Shown: piece after piece, positions 47,916 through 60,470 of the stretch | Position numbering within the stretch: the stretch's first letter is position 1 | Layout of the letters: the number at the start of each line of letters is the position of its first letter | NCBI RefSeq assembly: GCF_963583255.1 | Contig: NC_084817.1 | Span: 13,832,121 to 13,896,120, forward strand | Reading direction: 5' to 3' | Length of the DNA: 64,000 nt | Source of the DNA: Pyrus communis | Taxonomy: Eukaryota; Streptophyta; Magnoliopsida; Rosales; Rosaceae | Program-made: the position numbers and the translations under genes | Notes under the pieces: generated by a model | What the model was told of the DNA's origin: nothing | Databases searched by the model: none | Seen by the model: the letters and a program-made list of their open reading frames with translations, nothing else

Positions 47916-50429
47916 TGATGTGAGAATTATACGCACACAAATTAAACCCTCTTTTCGTCAAATTGTAGTATATGTATAAGTAGGGATCGTTCTAGACCGG
48001 GGATTAGGAGGGATTGTTAACCACTTGGATTTGACTCAAAAACGTAAAATAACAATATGAAACACTATACTAGACTCAAAGAATGCAAAACTAAACTTTA
48101 AAACACTAAGACAAACCAAAAGACTCAAAACAACACAAACACACTCAAATCTGCCTAAAAACCACTTTCTGGGCAGATTTGAGCACAAACACAAATTTGG
48201 ACGAAATTAAGTAATAACTTGACTCAAGAACGTAAAAACACAATATAAAACACTAAACTAACTCAAAGAATGTAAAACTAAACACTTAAAACATTAAAAC
48301 AAACCAAAAGACTCAAACATCACCCAAAACACTCAAAACTGCCTTAAAATCACTTTCTGGGCAGTTTTGAGCACTTTGGTGAATTTGGACGAAATTGGGA
48401 AATAAAATTGAATCAAAACACTTTAAAACATAAACTAAACAAATTCTAAACACTAAAGAACAAGAAAGTAAAGGGGGGTTTTAAATTGACGAGAATTGAA
48501 ATAACAAAACAAGTTAATAAACTAAACAGATTGTAAAACGAATTTGATGGAATGGAATGAATGGATGATAGAATGGCTAAGGGGTTCATCTCCATACATG
48601 TTATACTTGCATAATAAAATGATTTCCAATTGCATTTCAATAAACCATGAAACTCAACACCCCGGGTTAACCGTGATGCACTAATTAACCTTCAAATCTT
48701 CCTAACGTTATTGAATTGGATGGGTTAGCGCATACAACAATTCAAAACATTCCCCACAAGTCCTCAACATGAATGCATAGAAGAGATACAAGCAAGAATC
48801 ATTACGCTCTATGAAAATTATAAGTGTTGACGAGGCATTCGTTACTATGGATTGCATGAAACTTATGCCAAGAATTTGTTTAACGCGATTGTTTATAAGC
48901 AACCTCCACTACTTGTGAATATAAGTTCATAACGATTAGGTGAAACTTACTTATATTCTAGCGTCATATTCATGCATGAAAATTAAGCGCGCATTCTCAA
49001 TAAACATACATAAATAAGTTATCAATCAAACGGTTAAACAAATTGAATCCACAACTTATGAAACGCAATTAGAAGTATTCAAATCAAAATGCAAGCATAA
49101 ACATATATTCGAATCACCCCCTAACCAAGGGGGGTTTAGTTCCTCATGGTACAAAACAAAGAGAATCAAAGAAACACCTAAACATTCCAACAACTCAAAC
49201 TTGAATTGTATGAACGTTTAGGCCCTCTTATCTTCCATTCCTCATTCGTACAAAACAAAGAGCATTTGAAATTAAACATTGAAATCAAAGAAACACCTAA
49301 ACATTCCAACAACTCAAACTTGAATTGTATGAACGTTTAGGCACTCTTCTCTTCCTCTTCGTTGTAGCACAAGGTCTAGGGATAGTTTGATGGTGTGAAT
49401 GGTTTGGGGAGTGGTGGAGGAATGGAAGAGGAGTGGTGGAATATGGAAGGATGGTGTTTGGATTCTAAGGGAGGGCACGGCACAAGGGTGGTTTGATGTC
49501 TACATTTCTGCAATGGATGAGTGTTTGAATGGAATGGATGGACTTTGTGAAGGGCACGGCCCCAAGGGACCAATTTCTGTTGTGAAATGAATTGTGTATG
49601 AATGAGTGTGAATGAATGAGTATTTATAGGTGAAATGGGGGGAACATGACAGCTAGGTTGCATGTGCACATGTTGGTTGAATGATTATGAGTGCATGTGG
49701 CTGAAATAGCATGTGGAATGGCTGGAAATGCAAGGAGAAGGCATGTGCACGGTTTTGGGAGAGAATGGGAGTGCAAGTGGCTGAAATGTTAGAGGAACAA
49801 GTGCATGTGGCTGCATTGTGGTGCAATGATGGAGGAACAATCTGAAAATGCAAGGTATGGCTGGAATGATTGTGTTTGTTTGAATGTGCATGTGATTAAA
49901 TTAAAGGATGCAAAGTAAATAAATAATGAATGCATGTGTTGAATTATGAAGATGCATGTGCAATGAAGTGGAATGACAATCTGAAATGGGATAGGTACCC
50001 ACGGCAATGATGATTTCTGGTGGTGTTTTGGGTGCATGTGGAATGAATGATTTCTTGGTGAGTGGATGCATGTGTTGATTAAAGGGGGAATGCAAAGGAA
50101 AAGCTAGAAATGCATGTGGAGTGGCTGCAAGGTGAATGAATAATGAAATGGGAAAGCATGTGCAAGGTTTTGGTGTGAATGATTGAATGTGCATGTGGCT
50201 GCAATGGAGGAGGAATCCTTCAATTTCGTCCATCCTCTTGGCTCCAAGCATATGATATCCATTCCAATCTCTAATTTGCTCCAAAAGGCTCCAAAAGGCA
50301 TCCTTTTGCATACTTTGCCCTTAGAACCTGAAAAACACAAAAGAAGCATAAAGGACTAAAATAACTAAAGAAACATAACGTAAATGCACGAGAACAAGCC
50401 ATTTAAGTCGCATGAATATGCTCCTATCA
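47916..50429 (-). mobile_element. Solo LTR (2514 bp) nested in the LTR at 47001
   Basis: TGATGTG...CCTATCA is flanked by the perfect duplication ACAAC (47911-47915 and 50430-50434). TATA box at 49621-49629; CATGCA-rich segment at 49660-50200. Confidence 0.96.
49621..49629 (-). promoter_or_regulatory. TATA box of LTR promoter
   Basis: CTATAAATA on the minus strand, in the conserved context. Confidence 0.52.
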
Positions 50430-51621
50430 ACAACCCCCAAAACCACCACCCACACCAAGTGCCGCAGCAAGGAAGAAGGAGGAAAGCCCTTAGACGTGCA
50501 TGCCATTCGACTTGGAGTTGCTGGACGTTCTAGGTGTAATCTTTCTTGTGTTTTCAATGTTTAATTTCAAGAATTTTTGCTTTGCAAGTATGAGGAACTA
50601 ATCCCCTTTTTGGCTAGGGGGAATTTCGAAACCATGGTTATATTTGCATGATGATTTGATTACTTTCAGTTGTGATTTCATGAATGATGAATTCAATTTA
50701 CTTATATGTTTTAATTAAAACTTGTTTATGTATATGAATTGAGAGTGCACACTTAATTTGCATGCATAAATATGATGCTAGGGTATAAGGGAACTTCACC
50801 TAATCGTTGGGAACTTATATTCATGAGTAGTTAAGATTGTTGGTCACAATTATGTTAAGTAAATTCTTGGCATAAGTATCATGCGCTTTCATAGTTACGA
50901 ATGCCTCGTCAACACCTATGATTTCCATAGAACCTAATGATCTTTGATTGTCTTTCTATTATGCGCTTTCATATAGAAAACTTTTAAGGAATAATTTGAT
51001 TGCAATGCGCTAATTCCATTCAATTCAATGACCTAAGGGAAATCTGAGAGTTAATTTAAGCGTACCTAATTAACTTGGGGTGTTGAGGTTCATAAATTCA
51101 TTGATTAAGCAACTGAAGATTGTGTTGTATGCAAGTATGCCATGTGTGGAGAAAAACCTCCTAGCCATCTCACCATCCACTTAATTTTATCAATTTCGTC
51201 CAAATCTGCCTAGTTTACATATTTGTTTTGTTTGTTTGATTTTCGTCCAAAACCAAATCCCCAATTGTCTTAGAGTGTCTAATTGGTCCAAAAATGTTTT
51301 AGATTGTGTTTTTAAGAGTTTTGAGTCAAGTTAGAACCAATTTTCGTCCAAGTTTGTGTTTAGCCTCAAAACTGCCCAGATTGTGTTTTTAAGGCAGTGT
51401 TGAGTGTTTTTAGCCTATTTTGAGTCTTGTGAACGTGTTTGAGTCTTTTTAAGTGAGTTTAAGTGTTTTAAAGGTCAGTTTTATTTATTTGAGTCAGTTT
51501 AGAGTGTTTAGCAATCCCTCCTAATCCCCGGTGTAAGAACGATCCCTACTTATTTATATGCTACAATTGTCGAAAGAGGGTTAATTTGTGTGTTAAGTTA
51601 ATTTTCGCACCAAATTTTACG

Positions 51622-51978
51622 ATCCTCCATGGACAACCCATGGTATTTCGGAATATGGTGGAGAAAACTTGACTTCAACTCGAACTCTTCGGTCTTACCT
51701 TGGGCAGGTGGGGGATATTGGATACACAAAGGTGCGGCATTATCCAATCCTGAAGCAGAAAGCTCCTTGAGTGTCCGGTTGTCCATGGCCATGCCTTGTG
51801 GTTCTTCAAAAATCCTTGCCGTGGCCTCCTCTTCCTCTTCTATGACTTGTTCTTCGAGGTCAGGTTCCGGGCTTTGTGGATTTGATTCGTGTTGCTTTCT
51901 CTTTCGTCTCAAAGTCCTCTCAAAATCGCTGTCAAAGTCCAAGATATGCTTACGAATCGATTGAGAACTCCGAGTCAT
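51622..51978 (-). pseudogene. Element C gag, N-terminal part
   Basis: The gag ATG is at 51978 (MTRSSQSIRKHILDF). The frame is open through an acidic stretch to PKYHGLSMED, where the LTR at 47001-51621 interrupts it; the next residues continue at 47000. Confidence 0.92.
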
Positions 51979-51988
51979 ACACCAGTAC

Positions 51989-52017
51989 CTAAAACAAGAA
52001 AAACAAAACAAGGTCAG
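51989..52017 (-). promoter_or_regulatory. Candidate 3' splice site upstream of gag (element C)
   Basis: On the minus strand CTGAC is followed by a T-rich run ending in TTTTAG, 11 bp before the gag ATG. It matches elements E and F. Confidence 0.35.
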
Positions 52018-52059
52018 AAACTTTATCAAACTAAAAATAAACAGAAAATAACAATCCAA

Positions 52060-52097
52060 GGGATTAGCAAAGTTGCTAATCCCCGGCAACGGCGCCA
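52060..52097 (-). other. Primer-binding site (tRNA-Asp) with hairpin, element C
   Basis: A perfect 18-nt PBS lies at 52080-52097 and the perfect 11-bp stem at 52060-52083. Confidence 0.94.
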
Positions 52098-52103
52098 AAA
52101 TTT

Positions 52104-54190
52104 TGATGCGTTAAGAATGTGACACACAAATTAAAACCCTCTTTTGACAATTGTAGTATATGTATAAGTAGGGATCGTTCTAAACCGGGGATTAGGAGGG
52201 ATTGCTAAATCACTTGAAAACTGACTCAAAAATGTAAAACAAAGGTTAAAACACTAAACTAGACTCAAAGAATGCAAAACTAAACACTTAAAACACTAAA
52301 ACAAACCAAAAGACTCAAAACAGCACCAAAACACTCAAAATTGCCTTAAAACACAATCTGGGCAGTTTTGAGCACTTACACTAATTTGGACGAATTTGGG
52401 TGATAAATTGAATCAAGAGACTTAGAAACACAAACTAAGACACTTTCTAACTAAATTGAACACTAAAGCAAAGGGGGATTTAGTTTTTTGACGAAATTAA
52501 ACAAAATGCACAGATTGTAATAACACAGATTGTAAATACGAATTTGATGAAAATATGGATGGAATGCTAGCTAGAAGGTTCTTCTCCACACATGTCACAC
52601 TTGCATATAAGATGATTTTCAGTTGGTATTTCGATGAATCATGAAACTCAACACCCCGGGTTAATTAGGTTCGCTTAAATTAACCTTCAAGTTCTCCTTA
52701 AGTTAATGAATTGGATGAGACAGCGCATACACAATTCAAAACATTCTCCAAAAGTCCTTTACGTGAAAAGCACAATAAAGATACAATCAAAGATCATTAA
52801 GCAACATGAAAACTATAAGTGTTGACGAGGCATTCGTTACTATGATGAGCATGAAACTAGTGCCAAGAATTCATTTAACGCGATCGTTTATAAGCGACCT
52901 CCACTACTTGTGAATATAAGTTTGTAACTATTAGGTGAAACTCACTTATATTCTAGCATCATATTCATGCATGAAAACTAAGTGTGCACTCTCAATAAAC
53001 ATACACAAATAAGTTATCAATCAAGCAATTAAACAAATTGAATCCACAACTCATGAAATTCCAACCAAAGGTAATCAATTCATATTGCAAGCATAAACAT
53101 GGTTTTGAATCACCCCCTAGCTAACTAGGGATTTAGCCTCTCATGTTCACAGAAAGAGAAACAAAATTGAAATTAAACATAAAGAACAAAAGATTGATTA
53201 CACCTAGAACGCCCAACGAATCCAATTTGAATTTTTGCACGTTTCAAGCTCCTCTTTCTTCTTCTTCTTGCTGCGGCAGAGAGGGTTTTAGGGTGAGTTT
53301 GGATGATTTTCTGGGTTGGGAATGGATTTATGGGGATATGGTGGTGCGGCAAGGAGGTGGGAAGGTGTATGGAGGTTGGGAATGGTGGCTGGAAGGGTGG
53401 AGTGGCTGCGGCAGAGATGGAATTAGGGTGATGGTGGCTGCGGATTGAAGGAAGAAAGGGATGGGAGTTGCGGCTAAATGGAATGGTGGCTGAATGAAAT
53501 AATAGAATGATTGAAAAGTTGAAACCTAGGGTGCGGCTAGGCTTTAGTTTATATAGGGTTTCAGAAAATAAAACCCTAGCTTATTAAAATTAAATTAAAG
53601 GCTTCTAGAATTAGGAAATTAAATCAGAAAATTAAAAGGAAATTGGTTAATAGGTGCGGCTAGGGTTTTATTTGAAAGGGAAATAGGTTTAAGTTCAGAA
53701 ATTAAAGGGAAAGGAGCCGCCAAGAAAAGGGTTAGGGTTTAGGTGCATAAAATGGGACAAAAATGCCCCCCCTTGCATGGCAAGGGAAGGGGAGAAGGGG
53801 AAAGGCCACGGCAAAGGTTGGAAAGTGGGCTAGGGCCTTTGTTTTGTGTCCTAAAGTGCATACAAGGCCTACAAAGTGGCTAGAAAATACGGACGTTTAA
53901 GATTAGGAAAGGTTACCAAAATGGGAAACCTAGGGTTAACTTTCCTAATTCAAGTAGGAATCCTTGTTGAAGTAGGAATCCTCGTTGAAGTAGGAATCCT
54001 TCGTTCTTCAAGTCTTCAACTCATTCATCCCTCTTTTGCTCCAAAAGACTCTAATTTGCATCTTCTTGCACACTTTGGCTTTATAATCTGAAAATACACA
54101 AAAGTGACTTTAAACACTAAAATAACTAAGGAAACACAACATAAATGCAAGAGAACAAGCTAATTAAGTCGCATGAATATGCTCCTATCA
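52104..54190 (-). mobile_element. 5' LTR of element C
   Basis: The LTR is 2087 bp, TGATGCG...CCTATCA, adjacent to the PBS spacer. TATA-like CTATATAAA at 53548-53556. Outer flank GTGTT (54191-54195) lies within another minus-strand LTR. Confidence 0.93.
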
Positions 54191-54692
54191 GTGTTGACGA
54201 GGCTTTCGTTACTATGATGAGCATGAAACTAGTGCCAAGAATTCATTTAACGTGATCGTTTATAAGCGACCTCCACTACTTGTGAATATAAGTTTGTAAC
54301 TATTAGGTGAAACTCCCTTATATTCTAGCATCATATTCATGCATGAAAACTAAGCGTGCACTCTCAATAAACATACACGAATAAGTTATCAATCAAGCAG
54401 TTAAACAAATTGAATCCACAACTCATGAAATTCCAACTGAAGGTAATCAATTTATATTGCAAGCATAAACATGGTTTTGAATCACCCCTTAGCTAACTAG
54501 GGGTTTAGCCTCTCATGTTCACAGAAAGAGAAACAAAATTGAAATTAAACATAGAGAACAAAAGATTGATTATACCTAAAACGCCCAACGATTCCACTTT
54601 GAATTTCTGCACGTTCAAGGAAGGGACATGCAAAACATGGAAACAACCACCAAGGAACCCCACGGCATGCATGAGGAATCCTTGGCCGTACC
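54191..54692 (-). mobile_element. LTR fragment flanking element C
   Basis: 54191-54620 repeats the middle of the C LTR (compare 52818-53250), including the hairpin region. 54620-54692 ('aagggacatgcaaaacatgg' onward) has no clear match in the window. Its missing left part should lie on the other side of C but is not there. Confidence 0.8.
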
Positions 54693-57039
54693 TGATAGGA
54701 GCATATTTATGCGACTTAATTAGCTTGTTCTCGTGCATTTATGTTGTGTTTTCTTAGTTATTTTAGTGTTTAAAGTCACTTTTGTGTATTTTCAGATTAT
54801 AAGGCCAAAGTGTGCAAGAAGATGCACATTGGAGTCTTTTGGAGCAAATGAGGAATGAATGAGTTGAAGACTTGAAGAAACGATGAATTCCTACTCCAAC
54901 GATGAATTCCTACCAAAACGAGGATTCCTACTCAAAACAGGATTCCTACTTGAAGTAGGAAAGTTAACCCTAAGTTTCCCGTTTTGGTAACCCTTCCTAA
55001 TCTAAACGTCCATATTTTCTAGCCACTTATTAGGCCTCGTATGCACTTTAGGACACAAAACAAAGGCCCTAGGCCACTTTAAACCCTTTGCCGTGCATTA
55101 ACCCTATTTCCCTTCCCTTGCCGTGCAAGGGGGGGCATTTTTGTCCCCTTTTATGCATCTAAACCCTAACCCTTTTCCCTTGCAGCCACTCTCCCTTTTA
55201 ATTCTGAAAATTAAACCTATTTCCCTTTAAAACCAAACCCTAGCCGCACCCTATGCTATTCTCTCATTCATTCTATTCAGCCATATATTTCAGCCACAAG
55301 CACATCTACCGCACCCTTTTAGACACCCTAGGGTATTCCCCATCCATTCATTCATCAAACCATCTCAGCCATTCACTCATAAACCCTAAGTTACAAGCCG
55401 TCACTTTTAATTCATTCACTCCCCCTCTCATTCATTGGATTCTCTCAGCCACCATCCCTATTCTCTCCCAAAACCGTGTATCATTCACCCTAATAACCCT
55501 AGTTCCCCAAGCAGCCACACCATATTCATTCACTTCTCACACATCATACAGCCACAAAAAAACCTAATTCCTTTTCTAAGCCGTGCCTCCCATGAATCAT
55601 TCAACCTAATTCACTCTAAGCCGTAGCCTCCCATCACTCAAAATTCCCTCTCAGCCGCAAGAACTCTCCCATTCTCTCCATCAGCCGTACCTATCCCCCT
55701 TCCATTCCAGCCATCTTCCACACACTTCCCACCATTGCCGCAGCCTTTCCACCATTCTCCCCTCCATTCCACACCTCCACACACCTTCCACAAACCTTGC
55801 CGCACCATCATATCACCATACATCCATCCCTAAACCAGAAAATCATCCAATAACACCATTTAACCTCACTGCCGCAGCAAGGAGAATAGGAAAGAGGAGC
55901 TTAGACGCGCAGAAATTCAAGTGGATTCGTTGTGCGTTCTAAGTGTAATCAATCTTTTGCTCGTTATGTTTAAATTCAATTTTATTTCTTTTTCTGTGAA
56001 CATGAGAGGCTAAACCCCTATTTAGCTAGGGGGTGATTCGAAACTATTTTTATGCTTGTAATATGATTTGATTACCTTTGGTTGGAATTTCATGTATTGT
56101 GGATTCAATTTGTTTAACTGCTTCATTGATAACTTATTTGTGTATGTTTATTGAGAGTGCACGCTTAATTTTCATGCATGAATATGACGCTAGAATATAA
56201 GTGAATTTCACCTAATAGTTATGAACTTATATTCACAAGTAGTGGAGGTTGCTTATAAACAATCGCGTTAAATGAATTCTTAGCACTAGTTTCATGCTTA
56301 TCATAATAACGAATGCCTCGTCAACACTTATGATTTCCAAAGAACGTAATGATTCTAACTTGTATCTTTATCATGCTGTTCATATAGAGAACTTGTTAGG
56401 AATAATTTGTTTGCGATGCATATTCATCCAATTCAATGATTCTAGGGAAATCTGAAGGTTAATTTAAGCGGACCTAATTAACCCGGAGTGTTGAGTTTCA
56501 TAATTCATCGAAAGACCAACTGAAAATCATCTTGTATGCAAGTGTGACATGTGTGGAGAAGAACCTTCTAGCTAGCATTCATCCATATTTTCATCACATT
56601 CATATTTACATTCTGCCTTTAAATTACAATCTGTGCATTTAGTTTAATTTCGTCAAAACCTCAATCCCCCTTTACTTTAGTGTCCAATTTAGTTAGAAAG
56701 CGTCTTAGTTTGTGTTTTTAAGTGTTTTGATTCAAGTTATTACCCAAATTCGTCCAAAATCACCAAAGTGCTCAAAACTGCCCAGAAAGTGTTTTTAAGG
56801 CAGTTTTTAGTGTTTTGGTGCTGTTTTGAGTCTTTTGATTTGTTTTAGTGTTTTTATTGTTTAGTTTTGCATTCTTTGAGTCTAGTTTAGTGTTTTAACC
56901 TTTGTTTTACGTTTTTGAGTCAGTTTCCAAGTGATTTTGCAATCCCTCCTAATCCCCGGTTAAGAACGATCCCTACTTATACTTATACTACAATTGTCAC
57001 AAGAGGGTTTTAATTTGTGTGCTTATTTAGTTCGCATCA
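54693..57039 (+). mobile_element. 5' LTR of element F
   Basis: The LTR is 2347 bp, TGATAGG...CGCATCA, followed by the AATTTT spacer and a perfect PBS. Outer flank GTACC (54688-54692). Hairpin at 56015-56032. It is rich in 'gccgcaccc' and 'cattcagcc' motifs in the leader part. Confidence 0.93.
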
Positions 57040-57045
57040 AATTTT

Positions 57046-57083
57046 TGGCGCCGTTGCCGGGGATTAGCAACTTTGCTAATCCC
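57046..57083 (+). other. Primer-binding site (tRNA-Asp) with hairpin, element F
   Basis: TGGCGCCGTTGCCGGGGA at 57046-57063 is a perfect complement of the tRNA-Asp 3' end. The overlapping perfect 11-bp stem is at 57060-57083. Confidence 0.95.
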
Positions 57084-57125
57084 TTGGATTGTTTACTTTC
57101 TGTTTATTTAGTTATTTTGTTAAAG

Positions 57126-57157
57126 ATTCTGACCTTGTGTTCTTTTTCTTGTTTTAG
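57126..57157 (+). promoter_or_regulatory. Candidate 3' splice site upstream of gag (element F)
   Basis: 'attctgac' is followed by a T-rich run ending in TTTTAG, 10 bp before the ATG at 57168. Confidence 0.35.
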
Positions 57158-57167
57158 GTACTAGTGT

Positions 57168-57631
57168 ATGACTCGGAGTTCTCAATCGATTCGTGAGAAT
57201 ATCTTGGACTTTGACAGCGATTTTGAGAGGACTTTGAGACGGAAGAGGAAGCAACACGAACCAAATCCACAAAGCTCGGAACCTGACCTCGAGGAACAAG
57301 TCCTAGAAGAGGAGGAGGAACCCACGGCAAGGATCTTTGAAGAACCACAAGTCATGGCCGTGGACACCCGGACACTCAAGGAGCTTTCGGCCTTGGGATT
57401 GGATAATGCCGCACCCTTGTGTATCCAATATCCCCCACCTGCCCAAGGGAAGACCGATGAGTTCGAGTTGAAGTCAAGCTTGCTTCACCATATTCCGAAG
57501 TACCAGGGTTGTCCATGGAGGATCCAAACAAGCACCTGAAGGAATTTGAGGTGGTGTGCTCAAGCATGACTCCCATCAATGTCGATGGAAGTATTCTGAA
57601 GAGGAAGGTTTTTCCATTCTCTTTAATGGAC
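57168..57631 (+). pseudogene. Element F gag, N-terminal fragment
   Basis: It starts MTRSSQSIRENILDF and is open to HHIPKYQ. A 1-bp deletion near 57505 ('taccaggg' for 'taccatggg') shifts the frame, giving a stop at 57539. Gag sequence continues in the shifted frame to 57631 (ATGGAC), where a minus-strand LTR interrupts it. The remainder is not in the window. Confidence 0.9.
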
Positions 57632-58434
57632 TGATGCGAAATAGATAAGCACACAAATTAAACCCTCTTTTTGTCAAATTGTAGTAAAGATGTAAGTAGG
57701 GATCGTTCTAGACCGGGGATTAGGAGGGATTGCTAAACACTTGGAAACTGACTTAAAAACTCAAAAACAAGGTTTAAAACACTAAACTCAACTCAAAGAA
57801 TGTAAAACTAAAAGTTAAAACACTTAAACAAACCTAAAACCCAAAACAGCAACTAGAAGACTCAAAACTGCCTAAAAACCACTTTCTGGGCAGTTTTGAG
57901 CACCTACACTAATTTGGACGAAATTGGGTGAAAACTTGAATCAAAATACTTAGAAACACAAATCAAAACACTTTCTAACTAATCTAAGACTTCAAATTAA
58001 AGGGGATTTGTTTTGGACGAAAATTTAACATAAAACAGAAACTTTAAACTAGACAGATTGTAGAATGTTTTTGGATAAAAAGGATGGATAAAAGGCTAGT
58101 TAGGAGGTTCTTCTAACTATTTTCAGTTGTTCTTCCAATAAATTATAAATACTCAACACCCCAGATTAACCGTGAATTGCACTAATTAACCCTCAGTTTT
58201 TCCACAAGTTATTAAGTTGGATGATTGCATACGACAACCCAAAACATTCCCTACAAGTTCCCTACATGAATTGCATAATAGAGATACAAGCAAGAATCAT
58301 TAAGTTCTATGAAAAACATAAGCATTGACGAAGCATTCGTTACTATGAATTGCATGAAACTTATGCTAAGAATTCATTCAACGCGATCGTTTTCAAGCGA
58401 CCTTCACTACTTGTGATTGTAAGATTGTAACTAT
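57632..58434 (-). mobile_element. LTR, U5-side 803 bp, truncated
   Basis: It starts TGATGCG inside F gag and stops mid-LTR at 'gtaactat', where another LTR of the same orientation begins. Confidence 0.9.
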
Positions 58435-58536
58435 TGATGCGAGATTTATACGCACACAAATTAAACCCTCTTTTCGTCAAATTGTAGTATATGTATAAGT
58501 AGGGATCGTTCTAGACCGGGGATTAGGAGGGATTGT
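58435..58536 (-). mobile_element. LTR, U5-side 102 bp only
   Basis: It contains TGATGCGAG and 'ggggattaggagggattgt', then is cut by a third LTR start. The rest is missing. Confidence 0.88.
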
Positions 58537-59841
58537 TGATGCGAGATTTACTTGACACTCAAATTAAACCCTCGTTTGACAATTGTAGTAGAATGGATAA
58601 GTGAGGGATCGTTCTAGACCGGGGATTAGGAGGGCTTGCTAAAACCTTCTAAATTGACTTAAAAACATAAAAACACAATATAAAACACTATTTAATGCTC
58701 GAAGAAAGCAAAACTAAAAATAAGAAAGATTAAGACTAAGACTTCAACGAAATAGGGGGGAATTGGATTTGGACGAATTTAAACTAAAATGAATACTTGG
58801 AAACAAAACAAATTGTAAATATGGATTTGACGGAAATGAATGGATGGGAAGCTAGCTAAGGGTTCTTTCTCTACACATGATATTTATGCATATGAATCAA
58901 TTTCCAGTTATTCCTTCATTGAATTATGAACGACAATGCCCCAAATTAACCGTGACATCACTAGTTAACCCTCAGATTTTCCTTATATTATTGGATTGGA
59001 TGGCATCATTCGACAACCCAAAACATTCTCAAAAGTTCCCTACATGTCATCATAATAGAGATACAATCGAAGATCATTAAGAATAATGAAAACCATAAGC
59101 ATTGACAAAGCATTTGCAACTATGACATCATGTTACTCATGCTAAGAATTAAACTTAATGCGATCGTGACAAGCGACCTTCACTACTTTCAAGTATAAGT
59201 TAGTAACGATTATGTGAAACCTTCTTAAACTTTAGCCACATATTCATGCATGCTAATTAAGTGTCGACCCTCAATCAACAAACACAAATAAGTTAATCAT
59301 CAAATAGTTAAGCCAATTGCATTCACGAATCAAGAGTTCATAACCGGAATTCATCAATTCATATCACATAAATAATCATGGTATTGAAATCACCCCTAGC
59401 CAAAAAGGGTTTAGTTCCTCATAACTTTGAAATCAAAGAAACACCTAAACATTCCAACAACTCAAACTTGAATTGTATGAACGTTTAGGCACTCTTCTCT
59501 TCCATTCCTCATATTACAAAACAAAGAGAATTGAATTTAAACATTGAAATCAAAGAAACGCGTAAACATTCCAACAACTCAAACTTGAATTGTATGAACG
59601 TTTAGGCACTCTTCTCTTCGTCTTCGTTGTAGCACAAGGACTAAGGGATGTTGTTGGTGTGTTGAATGGATTGGGGGATGGAAGTGTGGAATGGAAGAGG
59701 GGTGGTGGAGAAGTGGAAGGGGAATGGAAAAATGGTGTTTGGATTATAAGGGGAGGGGGACTCACGGCAATGAGGGAATGGAAGTGTTTGTGGTGTGTTG
59801 TGTATGAAAATGAGATGTCCATGAATGAATGAATGCAAGGG

Positions 59842-59850
59842 TATTTATAG
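59842..59850 (-). promoter_or_regulatory. TATA box of LTR promoter
   Basis: CTATAAATA on the minus strand. Confidence 0.5.
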
Positions 59851-59884
59851 GAGTAGTGGAGGGAACATATGGCTATGTCATTTG

Positions 59885-59960
59885 TAGGTGAAGTAGGTGG
59901 ATGTTGTAGGTGAAGTAGGTGGATGTTGTAGGTGAAGTGGATGTTGTAGGTGAAGTAGGT
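59885..59960. repeat. Tandem repeat, GTAGGTGAAGTAGGTGGATGTT-like, about 4 units
   Basis: The 16-23 bp units are near perfect, located between the TATA box and the ATAAGTG array of the G LTR. Not seen in the other LTRs. Confidence 0.85.
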
Positions 59961-60090
59961 GGATGATATGTTAAGTGATAAGTGATAAGTGATATGATAT
60001 GTGGTTATGATATGATAAGTGGTTAAGTGGTGATGATAAGTGATAAGTGATTAAGTGATATGATATGTGGTGATGATAAGTGATAAGTGC
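59960..60090. repeat. ATAAGTG-type short tandem repeat
   Basis: The same array type as 12430-12600, in the G 3' LTR. Confidence 0.85.
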
Positions 60091-60452
60091 ATGTGGGTTA
60101 ACTAATGAAGGAAATGCATGTGCAATGACAATGTGTTAGAATGGATGTGTGTTATGCATGGCATGATTGGGATTAGGAAAGGTTTAAATGTCCTAAAACT
60201 AAAGAGAACAAGGTTCCAACACTTTGGCTCCAATTAGGTCTTCAATTTCGTCCAACACTTTGGCTTCAAGCATAAGCTATCCGTCCTTAGCCCAAAAGTG
60301 CTCCAAAAGTCTCCAAAATGCATCTTTTTGCTCCTTTAGCCCTTTGGACCTACAAACACACGAAAATAGCTTAAAGTACTAAAATAACTAAAGAAACATA
60401 ACGTAAATGTACGAGAACAAGCCATTTAAGTCGCATAAATATGCTCCTATCA

Positions 60453-60470
60453 AATACCCCCACACTTAGC
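60453..60470 (-). other. Terminal polypurine tract of element G
   Basis: On the minus strand 'gctaagtgtgggggtatt' abuts the 3' LTR. Confidence 0.87.

Larger units (their letters stand above)
47001..51612 (+). mobile_element. LTR insertion in element C gag with atypical ends (about 2093 bp without nested LTR)
   Basis: It begins TTATAGGAGC (TG changed to TT) and its U5 end is CGCACCA at 51612. Then come 'aattttac' (51613-51620) and the target duplication GATCCT (46995-47000 and 51621-51626). 'aatttt' is the spacer that lies between U5 and the PBS in full elements, so the insertion carries extra U5-side bases. It is interrupted at 47916-50429 by a solo LTR. Hairpin near 50605-50626. Confidence 0.9.
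58537..60452 (-). mobile_element. 3' LTR of element G
   Basis: The LTR is 1916 bp, TGATGCG...CCTATCA, directly followed on its gene side by the polypurine tract. TATA box at 59842-59850; hairpin near 59392-59410. A 'gtaggtgaag' array (59885-59960) replaces most of the CATGCA-rich segment seen in other LTRs. Confidence 0.92.
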
